The notes beneath the pieces were generated by a model. The model was not told the origin of the DNA, ran no database searches, and saw nothing but the letters and a program-made list of their open reading frames with translations. 64,000 nucleotides of DNA, taken from Sulfurimonas sp. (GTDB lineage: Bacteria > Campylobacterota > Campylobacteria > Campylobacterales > Sulfurimonadaceae). A program made the position numbers and the translations under genes. Each line of letters begins with the position of its first letter. The stretch's first letter is position 1. The stretch spans positions 1 to 64,000 of the forward strand of contig NZ_JABIOQ010000024.1 in assembly GCF_018698455.1 (NCBI RefSeq). Reading direction: 5' to 3'. Positions 1-7,938 of the stretch are shown here, in pieces.

Positions 1-744
1 CGTGAAGCCAGAGAAACAAATACTTTTAGTTTTGAGTTTAAAGAGGATGATACTCCTATAAGCAATATTGACCAGCAGATTCAAGACTATATGACAAAAC
101 GTTTAAAGGATAGTTTTGACATTCAGGTGATGGGTGAAGAAAACTGTGATGCTATTGATGAGTCACAACCATACTGGGCAATAGACCCAATAGATGGAAC
201 TTGGGCTTTTATAACACATGAAAATACTTCTGCAATAAATCTTTCTCTTATAGAAAATGCTGAAGTAGTAGTAGCTATAGTCTATAACCCCTTTACAAAT
301 GAATTTTTTCAAACAGAAAAAGGAGCAAAGTCATATATTGGTATGCTTACCCTTCCTCTAAGACCAAATCCAACTGTAGCAGTTGTAAACTTTAAACCAG
401 AACGTTCTCACCCTATTGTGAAAAGTTTAAATCAGCTTTTTAAAGAAGATAAGGTAAAAAAATTAACCTCCATAGGTGGTTCTATTACATACTCAATGTG
501 TATGGTTGCAAAAGGTGCATTTAGTAACTATATAGCTTATTTTGGAAGTGAAGCAAATGCTTGGGATCTTTCTGCTGCTTGTTTGATTATTAAAAATAGT
601 GGAGGATTCGTGACAGACTTAAGTGGTGAAGAGATAGACCCTATTCACCACAAAGGTTATATTGTAGCAAGTGCTAATGCAAATGCTAGAGATGATTTTT
701 TAGCTATGATTAACCCGCTTTTGGAAGCCCAAATTTCTGAGTAA
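1..744 (+). CDS. Inositol monophosphatase family phosphatase (5' end outside window)
   Basis: The reading frame is already open at base 1, so the N-terminus lies outside; 247 residues are visible, and the first ATG (base 91) is probably internal. Visible family marks are a metal-binding GEE, the DPIDGT motif about 30 residues later, and a late A-W-D-L-S segment matching the WDxAA motif. The family removes phosphate from inositol phosphates, 3'-phosphoadenosine phosphates (CysQ) or similar small phosphates, with Mg2+. Sequence alone does not separate SuhB-like from CysQ-like. Its 3' end overlaps the convergent ThiF-like gene by 35 bases. The family is clear; the substrate is not. Confidence 0.85.
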   Translation, partial: REARETNTFSFEFKEDDTPISNIDQQIQDYMTKRLKDSFDIQVMGEENCDAIDESQPYWAIDPIDGTWAFITHENTSAINLSLIENAEVVVAIVYNPFTNEFFQTEKGAKSYIGMLTLPLRPNPTVAVVNFKPERSHPIVKSLNQLFKEDKVKKLTSIGGSITYSMCMVAKGAFSNYIAYFGSEANAWDLSAACLIIKNSGGFVTDLSGEEIDPIHHKGYIVASANANARDDFLAMINPLLEAQISE

Positions 745-1384
745 TCATCTCTCCATCTTCATTAAAAAAGAGATAATATAGCATGTCTTTTTTAACACTG
801 AGGCCTGCGAGATATCGTAGTGCTAAATTTGCTTGAAGTGATGCTATGTGCATTACAATGGGAGCGGCAATTCCAGCAGGTGTTTTTTTTATAATCTTAA
901 AGGCATCTGTAAATGATGAGTTATCAATAAAACAGACCTGTCCATGAAATGCTTCAACACTTCCATAGAGCCAAGGCATATTTATACTTTTAGCATAGGC
1001 ATTTATCTCCGCTCGAGTTGGGAGGTTATCTGTTGCATCTATGATGAGGTCCACTTCTATGTTTTTTTCACTCCATGCTTTAAAGTCACAGTTGTGAGGG
1101 ATTGCTTTTGTAAAGGGGCATCTCTGCTCAATAAGTTCAGCGTTTATAATAGCCTTATTTTTTCCTTCATCTCCAACTTTAAAAGCGATTTGACGATGAA
1201 TGTTATGAAGACTCACTTCATCAAAGTCAACCATATGTATCTCACCAATACCAGTAGACCCGAGAGCAAACGCGAGGGAAGAACCTAGACCACCTGAACC
1301 GATAATTGCTATCTTTTTATCTTGAAGAAGCATTTGTGTATCTTCTCCCCAAAGTTGTACCTGTCTATGAAAATATTGCATCAT
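710..1384 (-). CDS. ThiF/MoeB/HesA-family adenylyltransferase
   Basis: A 224-residue E1-like protein that would adenylate the C-terminus of a small sulfur-carrier protein (ThiS or MoaD type). The nucleotide-binding GSGGLGSS lies near residue 30, the adenylate-contacting R-Q pair in HRQIAF near 64, and DATDN near 117. The zinc CxxC pairs usual in MoeB/ThiF are absent, so it is a short, zinc-less form. The start is ATG 1384, preceded by AAAGGAT, three bases after the nitrilase-like stop; a second ATG follows at once. It is last in the metY-metX-xseB-nitrilase group. Thiamine versus molybdopterin role cannot be decided here. Confidence 0.8.
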   Translation of the reverse strand: MMQYFHRQVQLWGEDTQMLLQDKKIAIIGSGGLGSSLAFALGSTGIGEIHMVDFDEVSLHNIHRQIAFKVGDEGKNKAIINAELIEQRCPFTKAIPHNCDFKAWSEKNIEVDLIIDATDNLPTRAEINAYAKSINMPWLYGSVEAFHGQVCFIDNSSFTDAFKIIKKTPAGIAAPIVMHIASLQANLALRYLAGLSVKKDMLYYLFFNEDGEMITQKFGLPKAG

Positions 1385-1387
1385 GAT

Positions 1388-2197
1388 TTATCCTTTATTT
1401 GAAGATGTAACTCTTTTTTTTATTGACTCAGTAAAACCCCAAGAACGACGGGACTTAACGACTTCTGTATGACTCATTTCTACTATCATCAGTTCTTCTT
1501 TATTTCCTAGATGATTAAGAATATCTCCATCTGGAGAGGTGAAAATAGAGTCGCCATAAAACTTCCAAGAATTATCACCATCTTGAAACTCACCTATTCT
1601 ATTGGCTCTAAGTATATAGCAGTTATTTGTAAAAGCTCTTGAAACTATAAGTGCTTTCCAACGCTCAAACGAATCAAAAGTTGAAACACTTGGAACTAAA
1701 ACACAGTCTACTTTTTTTTCAGATATTTTTTGAAATATCTCATCAAAGTGAAGTTCAAAACCATTAATTATAGCAAATTTAAATCCATCTACTTGAAATA
1801 TCATAGGAGTAGTAATTTCTTTTACTTCATTAGCAAAGAATTTTTCTTCATTCCAATGTGTGTAGTTTATCAAAATTTGCTGTTGATAGTAAGAAGTAGA
1901 AGAGGGTGAAAATTTTGCGATAGTCTTATAAATACCATTTTTTTTCACAATAACTAGAGGTGCAACTATAGTCATACTATAAGTAGTAGACAATTCTTTA
2001 AGCATCTTGATCTGATGTGTTGCCTGCTCTTTTATCATGCTCATTGACATGCTCTGCAACTCTTTAAAAAATGGATTGAGAACATATTCTCCTAAAAGAA
2101 GTAGTTTTACACCTTTTTTACTCGCTATGCGTATGTTGTTATACAATTTTGTAGAACTCATTCCCTGCGAGTTTAACTGTAAAACGGCAGCGACCAT
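1388..2197 (-). CDS. Carbon-nitrogen hydrolase (nitrilase) fold protein, probably catalytically changed
   Basis: This 269-residue protein follows the nitrilase fold. LLLGEYV near residue 36 carries the expected glutamate, and the later VPSVSTFDSFERW followed by a segment like R-A-x-x-N-x-x-Y matches the family C-terminal half. At the nucleophile elbow, where active members have C-Y-D/E-x-R-F-P-E, this protein reads ING-FELHFDEIF, so glycine replaces cysteine. The lysine motif is also not obvious. It could be a non-catalytic structural or binding paralogue. It abuts xseB and lies three bases before the ThiF-like gene, so co-transcription is likely. Confidence 0.75.
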   Translation of the reverse strand: MVAAVLQLNSQGMSSTKLYNNIRIASKKGVKLLLLGEYVLNPFFKELQSMSMSMIKEQATHQIKMLKELSTTYSMTIVAPLVIVKKNGIYKTIAKFSPSSTSYYQQQILINYTHWNEEKFFANEVKEITTPMIFQVDGFKFAIINGFELHFDEIFQKISEKKVDCVLVPSVSTFDSFERWKALIVSRAFTNNCYILRANRIGEFQDGDNSWKFYGDSIFTSPDGDILNHLGNKEELMIVEMSHTEVVKSRRSWGFTESIKKRVTSSNKG

Positions 2198-2392
2198 TTA
2201 GCTTTTCTTAATCTGTGCTATTTTTATCTCAGCGTCTTGAAGCATTTGTGAGGCTTCTCTCAACTCTTTCATACCCGTTTCGTATGCTTTAACACTATTT
2301 TGAAGTGTTATCTCTGGATTCATTAGAGTCTCTAAAACCTTCTTCGCGTTTTCTATTTTACCTTCAAAGTCTATTTTAGCCATTGAGTGCAT
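2198..2392 (-). CDS. xseB: Exodeoxyribonuclease VII small subunit
   Basis: A 64-residue acidic, helical protein with the XseB pattern: FEGKIENAKKVLETL, then a central K-A-Y-E-x-G-M and a C-terminal helix ending in lysines. XseB binds the large subunit XseA to form exonuclease VII, which degrades single-stranded DNA. The length is on the short side of normal. Its start lies 17 bases inside the end of metX, and its stop abuts the nitrilase-like gene, indicating translational coupling. XseA is not in the window. Confidence 0.88.
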   Translation of the reverse strand: MHSMAKIDFEGKIENAKKVLETLMNPEITLQNSVKAYETGMKELREASQMLQDAEIKIAQIKKS

Positions 2393-3482
2393 CCTTTACA
2401 TAAATTTCAAATTTGTCTAACTCTACAAGAAATGCGTCATGACCATAGTCACTATCAACATCTATGTATGTATAATTACTATTCCTTACACTTTCTAACT
2501 CTTGTGCTAACTCTTTCATCTCTATATTTTTAAAAAGTACGTCATCTCTAAAACTAATGAGGGTAAGTTTCGATGAGATGCGTTTTACCGCTTCTGTTAG
2601 TGAATCAAAACCACGAGAAAGGTCGTAAATATTTATGGCTTTTGTGATATAAATGTATGCAAGTGGGTCAAACCATTTTGTAAAAGTATAACCATTGTAT
2701 TCTAAATATGATTCTACTTGAAATTTTCCAAAAAGTTCATAAAGCCCATCAGTGCTTTTGTAATCACGTCCAAACTTTTCTCTCATAGTTTTATGTGATA
2801 AAAAGCTAATATGTCCAGCCATACGACCAACAGCCATTCCTGATAGTCCTTGTTCCTTTATGACTTCAGGGTCATAATAACCTTGTTTAAAGTCTGGATC
2901 TTTTAGTATAGATTCTTGAGCTACTTTGTTAAACGCGATAGCCCATGGTTGTGCTGCATGTGTAGCTGCAAGAGCGATAATTTTATTTGCAAAGTTAGGA
3001 TAATGAATAGCAAATTGAAGTGCTTGCATACCACCCATAGAGCCACCAATGATGGCTTCAACTCTATGAATATCTAAACGGTCAAAAAGTATACGTTGTG
3101 CTTTTATCATATCTTTTATACTTACTACTGGAAATTTATATCTATATGGCTCATGATGAGGATGTTGTGGACTCATTGGACCAGTTGAACCAAAACAGCT
3201 TCCTATTACATTTGAGCAAATTACAAAGTACTTATCTGTGTCAATAGCTTTACCTGAACCGATAAAACCATTCCACCACCCAGCTTTATTATCACCTTCA
3301 TATGTGCCAGCCGCATGATGAGAACCTGTAAGTGCATGACAAACAACGATAACATTGCTTTTGTCTTCATTTAGAGTACCATATGTCTCATAAGTGATAT
3401 CGTAAGGCTCTAGTATACGGCCACTTTCTAAGTAAAGAGGGTTAGTAAAGTGCTCCGTATGTGTTTGAAGGTTTAATGACAA
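2376..3482 (-). CDS. metX: Homoserine O-acetyltransferase
   Basis: A 368-residue alpha/beta-hydrolase that acetylates homoserine from acetyl-CoA as the first committed methionine step. The nucleophile elbow GGSMGGMQ lies near residue 147, the oxyanion region CHALTGSHH near 48, and the C-terminal acid/base pair is seen as D(S)DYGHDAFL. Length is typical for MetX. It sits 51 bases after metY, so the two genes together take homoserine to homocysteine by direct sulfhydrylation. No SAM riboswitch is apparent ahead of either gene. Some family members use succinyl-CoA, which motifs alone do not exclude. Confidence 0.93.
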   Translation of the reverse strand: MSLNLQTHTEHFTNPLYLESGRILEPYDITYETYGTLNEDKSNVIVVCHALTGSHHAAGTYEGDNKAGWWNGFIGSGKAIDTDKYFVICSNVIGSCFGSTGPMSPQHPHHEPYRYKFPVVSIKDMIKAQRILFDRLDIHRVEAIIGGSMGGMQALQFAIHYPNFANKIIALAATHAAQPWAIAFNKVAQESILKDPDFKQGYYDPEVIKEQGLSGMAVGRMAGHISFLSHKTMREKFGRDYKSTDGLYELFGKFQVESYLEYNGYTFTKWFDPLAYIYITKAINIYDLSRGFDSLTEAVKRISSKLTLISFRDDVLFKNIEMKELAQELESVRNSNYTYIDVDSDYGHDAFLVELDKFEIYVKDALNG

Positions 3483-3533
3483 GTTTTTAAGTCTCCGTAA
3501 AATTGTAATGTTATTTTAGCGAAAATCTCTTAA

Positions 3534-4799
3534 TTATGCTTCTAACGCTTGTTTTATATCTGCAATAAGATCATTAATCGACTCTAAACCGCATGATATA
3601 CGAATAAGTCCAACTGGTACTCCACATGCATCTAGCTCATCTGGCGTTAACTGTTGGTGAGTCGTTGAAGCTGGATGAGTAATGATTGATTTTGAATCGC
3701 CAATATTTACAACCAAAGAGTAAAGTTCAGTGGCGTTTACTATTTTTGTAGCATCTTCTAAAGAATCTACTTCAAAACTAAGCAAACCGCTTGAAGCTCC
3801 ATTTTCAAAATATTTTTGTGCATTGGTATAATTGGAATTACTTTTTAATCCAGGGTAATTAACTTTATTTACTTTAGGATGTGATTCTAAGTACTCTGCA
3901 AGTTTTAAAGCATTATTAGAGTGTTCTCTCATCCTAAGGGAAAGTGTTTCCATCCCTTGAATAAATAACCAAGAATTAAATGGTGATGAAACTGCACCAA
4001 TATCTCTAAGTAGTGAAAGTCTTGTACGAAGTGTAAATGCAGGAAGAGGGACATCAACATAGACAAGACCATGGTAAGAAGCATCTGGCTCATTAAACTG
4101 TGGATATCTAGGATTTCCTTTGAGTTTTTCTAAAAGACCTTTTCGCTCTACAAGTATTCCACCAATAGCAAGACCTTGTCCAGTAGTATATTTTGAAGCA
4201 CTATGAACACTAATGTCAGCTCCAAACTCAAATGGACGGCAAATGGCAGGTGTTGCAACCGTGTTATCTACTACTGTTAATATATTGTGCTTATTTGCAA
4301 TTTTAGTAATAGCTTCAATATCGGCAACATCGATACTTGGGTTTGTTAATGATTCAAAAAAGATAACTTTCGTTTTATTATCTACAAGAGCTTCAATTTC
4401 AGAAGGGTTTTGAACATCAAAGAAACGTGCTTGGATTCCAAAACGCTTGAGTGTATGTGCTGTCTGAGTTAAGCTTCCGCCATAAAGTTGTTTTGCACAA
4501 ACTATATTGTCCCCTGCCTCAGCTGAATTTGCAATGGCAAAAAAAATCGCACTCATTCCACTTGAAGTAGCGATAGCAGCTTCACCACCTTCAAGCTCAG
4601 CAAAACGCTTCTCGAAAACATCCGTAGTTGGATTATTTAAACGAGTGTAAATATTTCCTAACTCTTTTAATGCGAAAAGATTCGCTGCATGTTCAACATC
4701 TCTAAACTCATAAGCTGTAGTCATATATATTGGAACAGCCATAGTTCCTTGAGAGTCTTTTTCATACCCTGCATGTAGTGCTTTAGTTTGTAAATCCAT
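3534..4799 (-). CDS. metY: O-acetylhomoserine sulfhydrylase (aminocarboxypropyltransferase)
   Basis: A 421-residue Cys/Met-metabolism PLP enzyme that converts O-acetylhomoserine and sulfide to homocysteine. The PLP lysine is in SVHSASKYTTG near residue 205, and the family signatures YTRLNNPT near 52 and ATSSGMSAIF near 78 are intact. The size exceeds the roughly 380-400 of cystathionine gamma-synthase and fits MetY. It is the first gene of the minus-strand methionine group; TTTTCCTTTT reads on the minus strand as an AAGGAAA ribosome site before ATG 4799. Confidence 0.92.
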   Translation of the reverse strand: MDLQTKALHAGYEKDSQGTMAVPIYMTTAYEFRDVEHAANLFALKELGNIYTRLNNPTTDVFEKRFAELEGGEAAIATSSGMSAIFFAIANSAEAGDNIVCAKQLYGGSLTQTAHTLKRFGIQARFFDVQNPSEIEALVDNKTKVIFFESLTNPSIDVADIEAITKIANKHNILTVVDNTVATPAICRPFEFGADISVHSASKYTTGQGLAIGGILVERKGLLEKLKGNPRYPQFNEPDASYHGLVYVDVPLPAFTLRTRLSLLRDIGAVSSPFNSWLFIQGMETLSLRMREHSNNALKLAEYLESHPKVNKVNYPGLKSNSNYTNAQKYFENGASSGLLSFEVDSLEDATKIVNATELYSLVVNIGDSKSIITHPASTTHQQLTPDELDACGVPVGLIRISCGLESINDLIADIKQALEA

Positions 4800-4875
4800 T
4801 CATTTTCCTTTTATCTTATTTTATCTAAAACCACTTAAATTTTTTTCATCACGTAAAGTATTCTATAGAATTCCC

Positions 4876-5313
4876 TTACAATATTTCATCTTTTAGATTT
4901 TGAAGAAATTCTAAAATATTATTTTGGTATGAAAGTATATCCGCATCTTTTGAAATAGTTAAGAGAGGTGTTAATACTTGGATATCTATCTTTTTTGCAT
5001 ATCTAGGAATAATTTTTAGTTCATTCTGAATACTCTTTACTAAAGAGTCTATATCTAGACCATTATTGTCCTTAACCTTTTTAACGAGTTCTTGAGTTGA
5101 GAGAATAAGAAGGTCTGAGCGTTCATCATCATCATTATATATATGTAAGCCTATACTTTTTACAATTAAAAAGTACTCTTCACGAACATTGTCATCAGCA
5201 GCAATAACTAAAGCACAAATCTTAGCTCGAAATTCTAACGAACCATGATGATGTACAAAAAACTCTCTAAATGCACTGAAAAAATAGTGTTTTATCTTGA
5301 ATCCAAGTGTCAT
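4876..5313 (-). CDS. Conserved hypothetical protein, weakly TerB-like
   Basis: A 145-residue soluble, mostly helical acidic protein that I do not recognise with certainty. The segment AKICALVIAADDNVREEYF near residue 30 resembles TerB-like helical domains, which carry an A-x-A-D-G/D-x-V-x-x-x-E pattern, but the match is faint. No signal peptide or membrane segment is visible. It is divergent from yebC across an 80-base gap holding a TATAAT-type box for each direction. Ribosome site AAGGA lies just before ATG 5313. Confidence 0.6.
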   Translation of the reverse strand: MTLGFKIKHYFFSAFREFFVHHHGSLEFRAKICALVIAADDNVREEYFLIVKSIGLHIYNDDDERSDLLILSTQELVKKVKDNNGLDIDSLVKSIQNELKIIPRYAKKIDIQVLTPLLTISKDADILSYQNNILEFLQNLKDEIL

Positions 5314-5331
5314 TCATTATCCTTATATAAT

Positions 5332-5385
5332 ATTATACAGCTAAAATGCTATAATCGCAATTATAATTAAAAGAATAGAGAAGGA
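5332..5385. promoter_or_regulatory. Divergent promoter region for yebC and the TerB-like gene
   Basis: On the plus strand two TATAAT boxes lie at 5350-5355 and 5362-5367, followed by GAAGGA at 5380-5385 and the yebC ATG at 5394. On the minus strand TATAAT is read from 5337 to 5332, which would give the leftward gene a very short leader. No clear -35 is visible, as is usual for sigma-70 promoters in this phylum. Confidence 0.5.
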
Positions 5386-5393
5386 ATATTTTT

Positions 5394-6104
5394 ATGGGTA
5401 GAGCATTTGAGTACAGAAAAGCATCAAAACTAAAAAGATGGGGAGCAATGTCAAAACTTTTTCCAAAGTTAGGAAAAATTATTACAATGGCAGCCAAAGA
5501 GGGTGGAATGGATCCTGATGGTAATTCAAAACTTCGTACAGCAATAATCAATGCTAAGGCTGAAAATATGCCAAAAGATAACATTGAAGCAGCTATTAAA
5601 CGAGCAACTGCTAAAGATACAGCAAGTATGTTAGAAGTAAACTTTGAAGGAAAAGCTCCTCATGGTGTTTTGATATTTATAGAATGTATGACGGACAATA
5701 ATACTAGAACAGTTGCAAATGTGAAGAATATACTTTCTAAGCATGGCGGAGAACTTTTAACAAATGGTTCTTTAGAATTTATGTTTGAGAGAAAAGCACT
5801 TATTGAATTTAGTGCGGCAGCAGATATGGATATAGAAGAGTTAGAACTAGAACTTATTGATGCTGGTTTGGAAGAGATAGAAGCTGAAGATGGAGAAGTT
5901 CTCATTACTGGGGACTATACAAGCTTTGGAACTATAAATACTGCATTAGAAGATATGAATATAGAAATAAAAAAAGCGACTTTAGAAAGAATAGCAAATG
6001 TTCGACTTGAAATTAATGAAGAACAACAAGCTGATATTGATAAAATATTAGAGAGACTAGATGATGATGAAGATGTTCAGAAAGTTTTTACTAACTTAGC
6101 ATAG
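5394..6104 (+). CDS. yebC: YebC/PmpR family protein
   Basis: A 236-residue protein of the YebC/TACO1 family, DNA-binding regulators or ribosome-associated factors that help translation through proline-rich stretches. The N-terminal [16 protein letters not shown] is close to the family MAGHSKWxxIKHRK start. [11 protein letters not shown] (near residue 38), [14 protein letters not shown] (near 58) and FEGKAPHGV are conserved. Length is normal. The YigZ-like gene begins 7 bases downstream in the same direction. Confidence 0.93.
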   Translation: MGRAFEYRKASKLKRWGAMSKLFPKLGKIITMAAKEGGMDPDGNSKLRTAIINAKAENMPKDNIEAAIKRATAKDTASMLEVNFEGKAPHGVLIFIECMTDNNTRTVANVKNILSKHGGELLTNGSLEFMFERKALIEFSAAADMDIEELELELIDAGLEEIEAEDGEVLITGDYTSFGTINTALEDMNIEIKKATLERIANVRLEINEEQQADIDKILERLDDDEDVQKVFTNLA

Positions 6105-6111
6105 TCTACTA

Positions 6112-6684
6112 ATGAAATATAGTGAAAATATTTCAACCTACAACTATGAAGTGAAGCAATCTAAGTTTATTGCTCACTTTATCCCCTATAACCTTTATGA
6201 AGAAACACTCAGAAAATTAAAAGAAGAACATCCTAAGGCAAGACACTTTGTTACTGCATTTCGTTACCTCAATGAGTATGAACAAATAGTAGAACACTCA
6301 AGCGATGATGGAGAACCAAAAGGAACATCGGGGAAACCATCATTAATGGTACTTCAGGGACAAAGTATTATTAATGGAGCTGTTGTCATTGTTAGATATT
6401 TTGGCGGTACTAAACTCGGTACTGGTGGGCTGGTTCGTGCATATAGTGAATCAGTAAACATTGTAATAGAAAACTTAGAGTTCATTGAGTATAAAAAAGA
6501 ACTGTTCGCAGCAATAGAGATAGAATATAGTAATGTAAGATTGATAGAACATGAATGTAACAGTTTTAATGTGTCCATTATTGAGAAAGTATTTGATATA
6601 AAGATAGTTTACAGGATAAAATCAGATGAATCAAATATGAAAAATTTTTTAGAGAAAGTTTCAAGAGTTGTCAAAACTCTCTAA
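6112..6684 (+). CDS. YigZ/IMPACT family protein
   Basis: A 190-residue protein of the UPF0029/IMPACT family. Signatures are HFVTAFRY near residue 44, SSDDGEPKGTSGKP near 64 and VRYFGGTKLGTGGLVRAY near 94. The bacterial members have the conserved N-terminal domain plus an EF-G-like C-terminal domain; their role, possibly in translation regulation, is unsettled. It ends 9 bases before the convergent gspF-like stop at 6694, and no strong terminator hairpin is visible between them. Confidence 0.88.
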   Translation: MKYSENISTYNYEVKQSKFIAHFIPYNLYEETLRKLKEEHPKARHFVTAFRYLNEYEQIVEHSSDDGEPKGTSGKPSLMVLQGQSIINGAVVIVRYFGGTKLGTGGLVRAYSESVNIVIENLEFIEYKKELFAAIEIEYSNVRLIEHECNSFNVSIIEKVFDIKIVYRIKSDESNMKNFLEKVSRVVKTL

Positions 6685-6693
6685 ACTTTTGTT

Positions 6694-7938
6694 CTAGCGA
6701 CCTTGAACAGCATCACCCATACTCCACATAGGCAAGAAGATACCAAGAGCAAGTAAAATAACCATAGCCGCAATAATAAAGAGCATAATAGGCTCAATAG
6801 CCTCACTAAGACCATCAATAATAGCATCAAAACGCATTTTATAGTACTCTGCGACTTTTTGAATCATGGTGTCTAGTGTACCACTATCCTCTCCCGCTCG
6901 TACCATTTGAATAATCATATTTTCAAAGAGTTCAGTGTCTTTTAATCCACTATTTAGAGTACCACCTTTTTCAACTGTAGTTCTTACGGAATTAAGCTTT
7001 TGCTTAAGGGGTAGATTGTCAATCATTTCTACTGTTGTGTCAAGAGCTTCAGCAATTGGAATACCCGCACGAACAAGTTCTGAGAAGACTAGTGTAAATC
7101 TATTAAGTGTTGAAAACTTAATAATATTCTTTATAAGTATTGTTCTAAGCAGGAGTTGATGCCATTTAAATCTAAACACAATAGAGTTGTTTATGAAGTA
7201 CCTCAGAGTTATAAATGCAGCTGCAAGCCCTGCTAACACGAAGGGACCATAATTGTTAAACAGGTGTTCTAGTGTTAAAAGAATAACAGTAGGAAGAGGC
7301 AAATCAGCACCTAACTCTTCAAAAATAGTTTTAAACTGAGGCACAACATAAGAGATAAGAATAGTAAATGCAACAGCCATTGCAATCATTACATTTCGTG
7401 GGTAAGCCATGGCTTTTTTAAATTTAACAATATTTGCACGAATTTCTTCTTGCATATTGGCAAGAGCATAAAGAGATTCATCAAGGTTACCTGTTTTTTC
7501 CCCAAGCTGAACCATAGCAATTGTAAGGTTACCAAGCTCAAATCTGAAGTTTTCCATCGCTGCAGAAAGAGAATGACCTGAATTAATATCATCAGCAAGT
7601 TTAGAAAAAACAGTTTTTAAAGTTTCATCATCGGTTGCATCAGCAATCTCTTTAAGTGAATCATGAATAGAAATACCAGCATTTATCATAACTGCTAATT
7701 GCCGAATAGAAGCAATAAGTGAATCTGGTTTAATTTTCTTTTTCTGTATGTTTTTAAGTAAGTTAGTTTTAAATCTTTTAAACTGCGCTTCAAGAGGTTC
7801 TTGGCCCTCATTAATTTTAATAATTATTCCCGTGAATTTTAGCTTTACATATGATGCAGCAGCTTTTTTATCTTCTGAATAAAAACCAATTTCTTCTTTT
7901 TTCCCTTTTGTTAGTACAGTTACTATGAAGTACTTCAT
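6694..7938 (-). CDS. Type II secretion / type IV pilus inner-membrane platform protein (GspF/PilC family)
   Basis: A 414-residue protein with two T2SSF domains. The first runs from about residue 75 to 195 (IRQLAVMINAGISI, then LGEKTGNLDESL) and the second from about 275 to 400 (FSELVRAGIPIAEAL, then RAGEDSGTLD). Membrane segments lie near 185-205, 230-250 and 385-405. It forms the polytopic platform that couples the assembly ATPase to pilin extrusion. Its start overlaps the end of the ATPase gene by 4 bases. It is last in the nine-gene cluster. MshG would be the MSHA-system name. Confidence 0.9.
   Translation of the reverse strand: MKYFIVTVLTKGKKEEIGFYSEDKKAAASYVKLKFTGIIIKINEGQEPLEAQFKRFKTNLLKNIQKKKIKPDSLIASIRQLAVMINAGISIHDSLKEIADATDDETLKTVFSKLADDINSGHSLSAAMENFRFELGNLTIAMVQLGEKTGNLDESLYALANMQEEIRANIVKFKKAMAYPRNVMIAMAVAFTILISYVVPQFKTIFEELGADLPLPTVILLTLEHLFNNYGPFVLAGLAAAFITLRYFINNSIVFRFKWHQLLLRTILIKNIIKFSTLNRFTLVFSELVRAGIPIAEALDTTVEMIDNLPLKQKLNSVRTTVEKGGTLNSGLKDTELFENMIIQMVRAGEDSGTLDTMIQKVAEYYKMRFDAIIDGLSEAIEPIMLFIIAAMVILLALGIFLPMWSMGDAVQGR

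Noticed and set aside
4800-4875. Search for a SAM riboswitch or other leader near metY and metX
   Set aside because: The upstream gap is about 75 bases, with no recognisable conserved elements.
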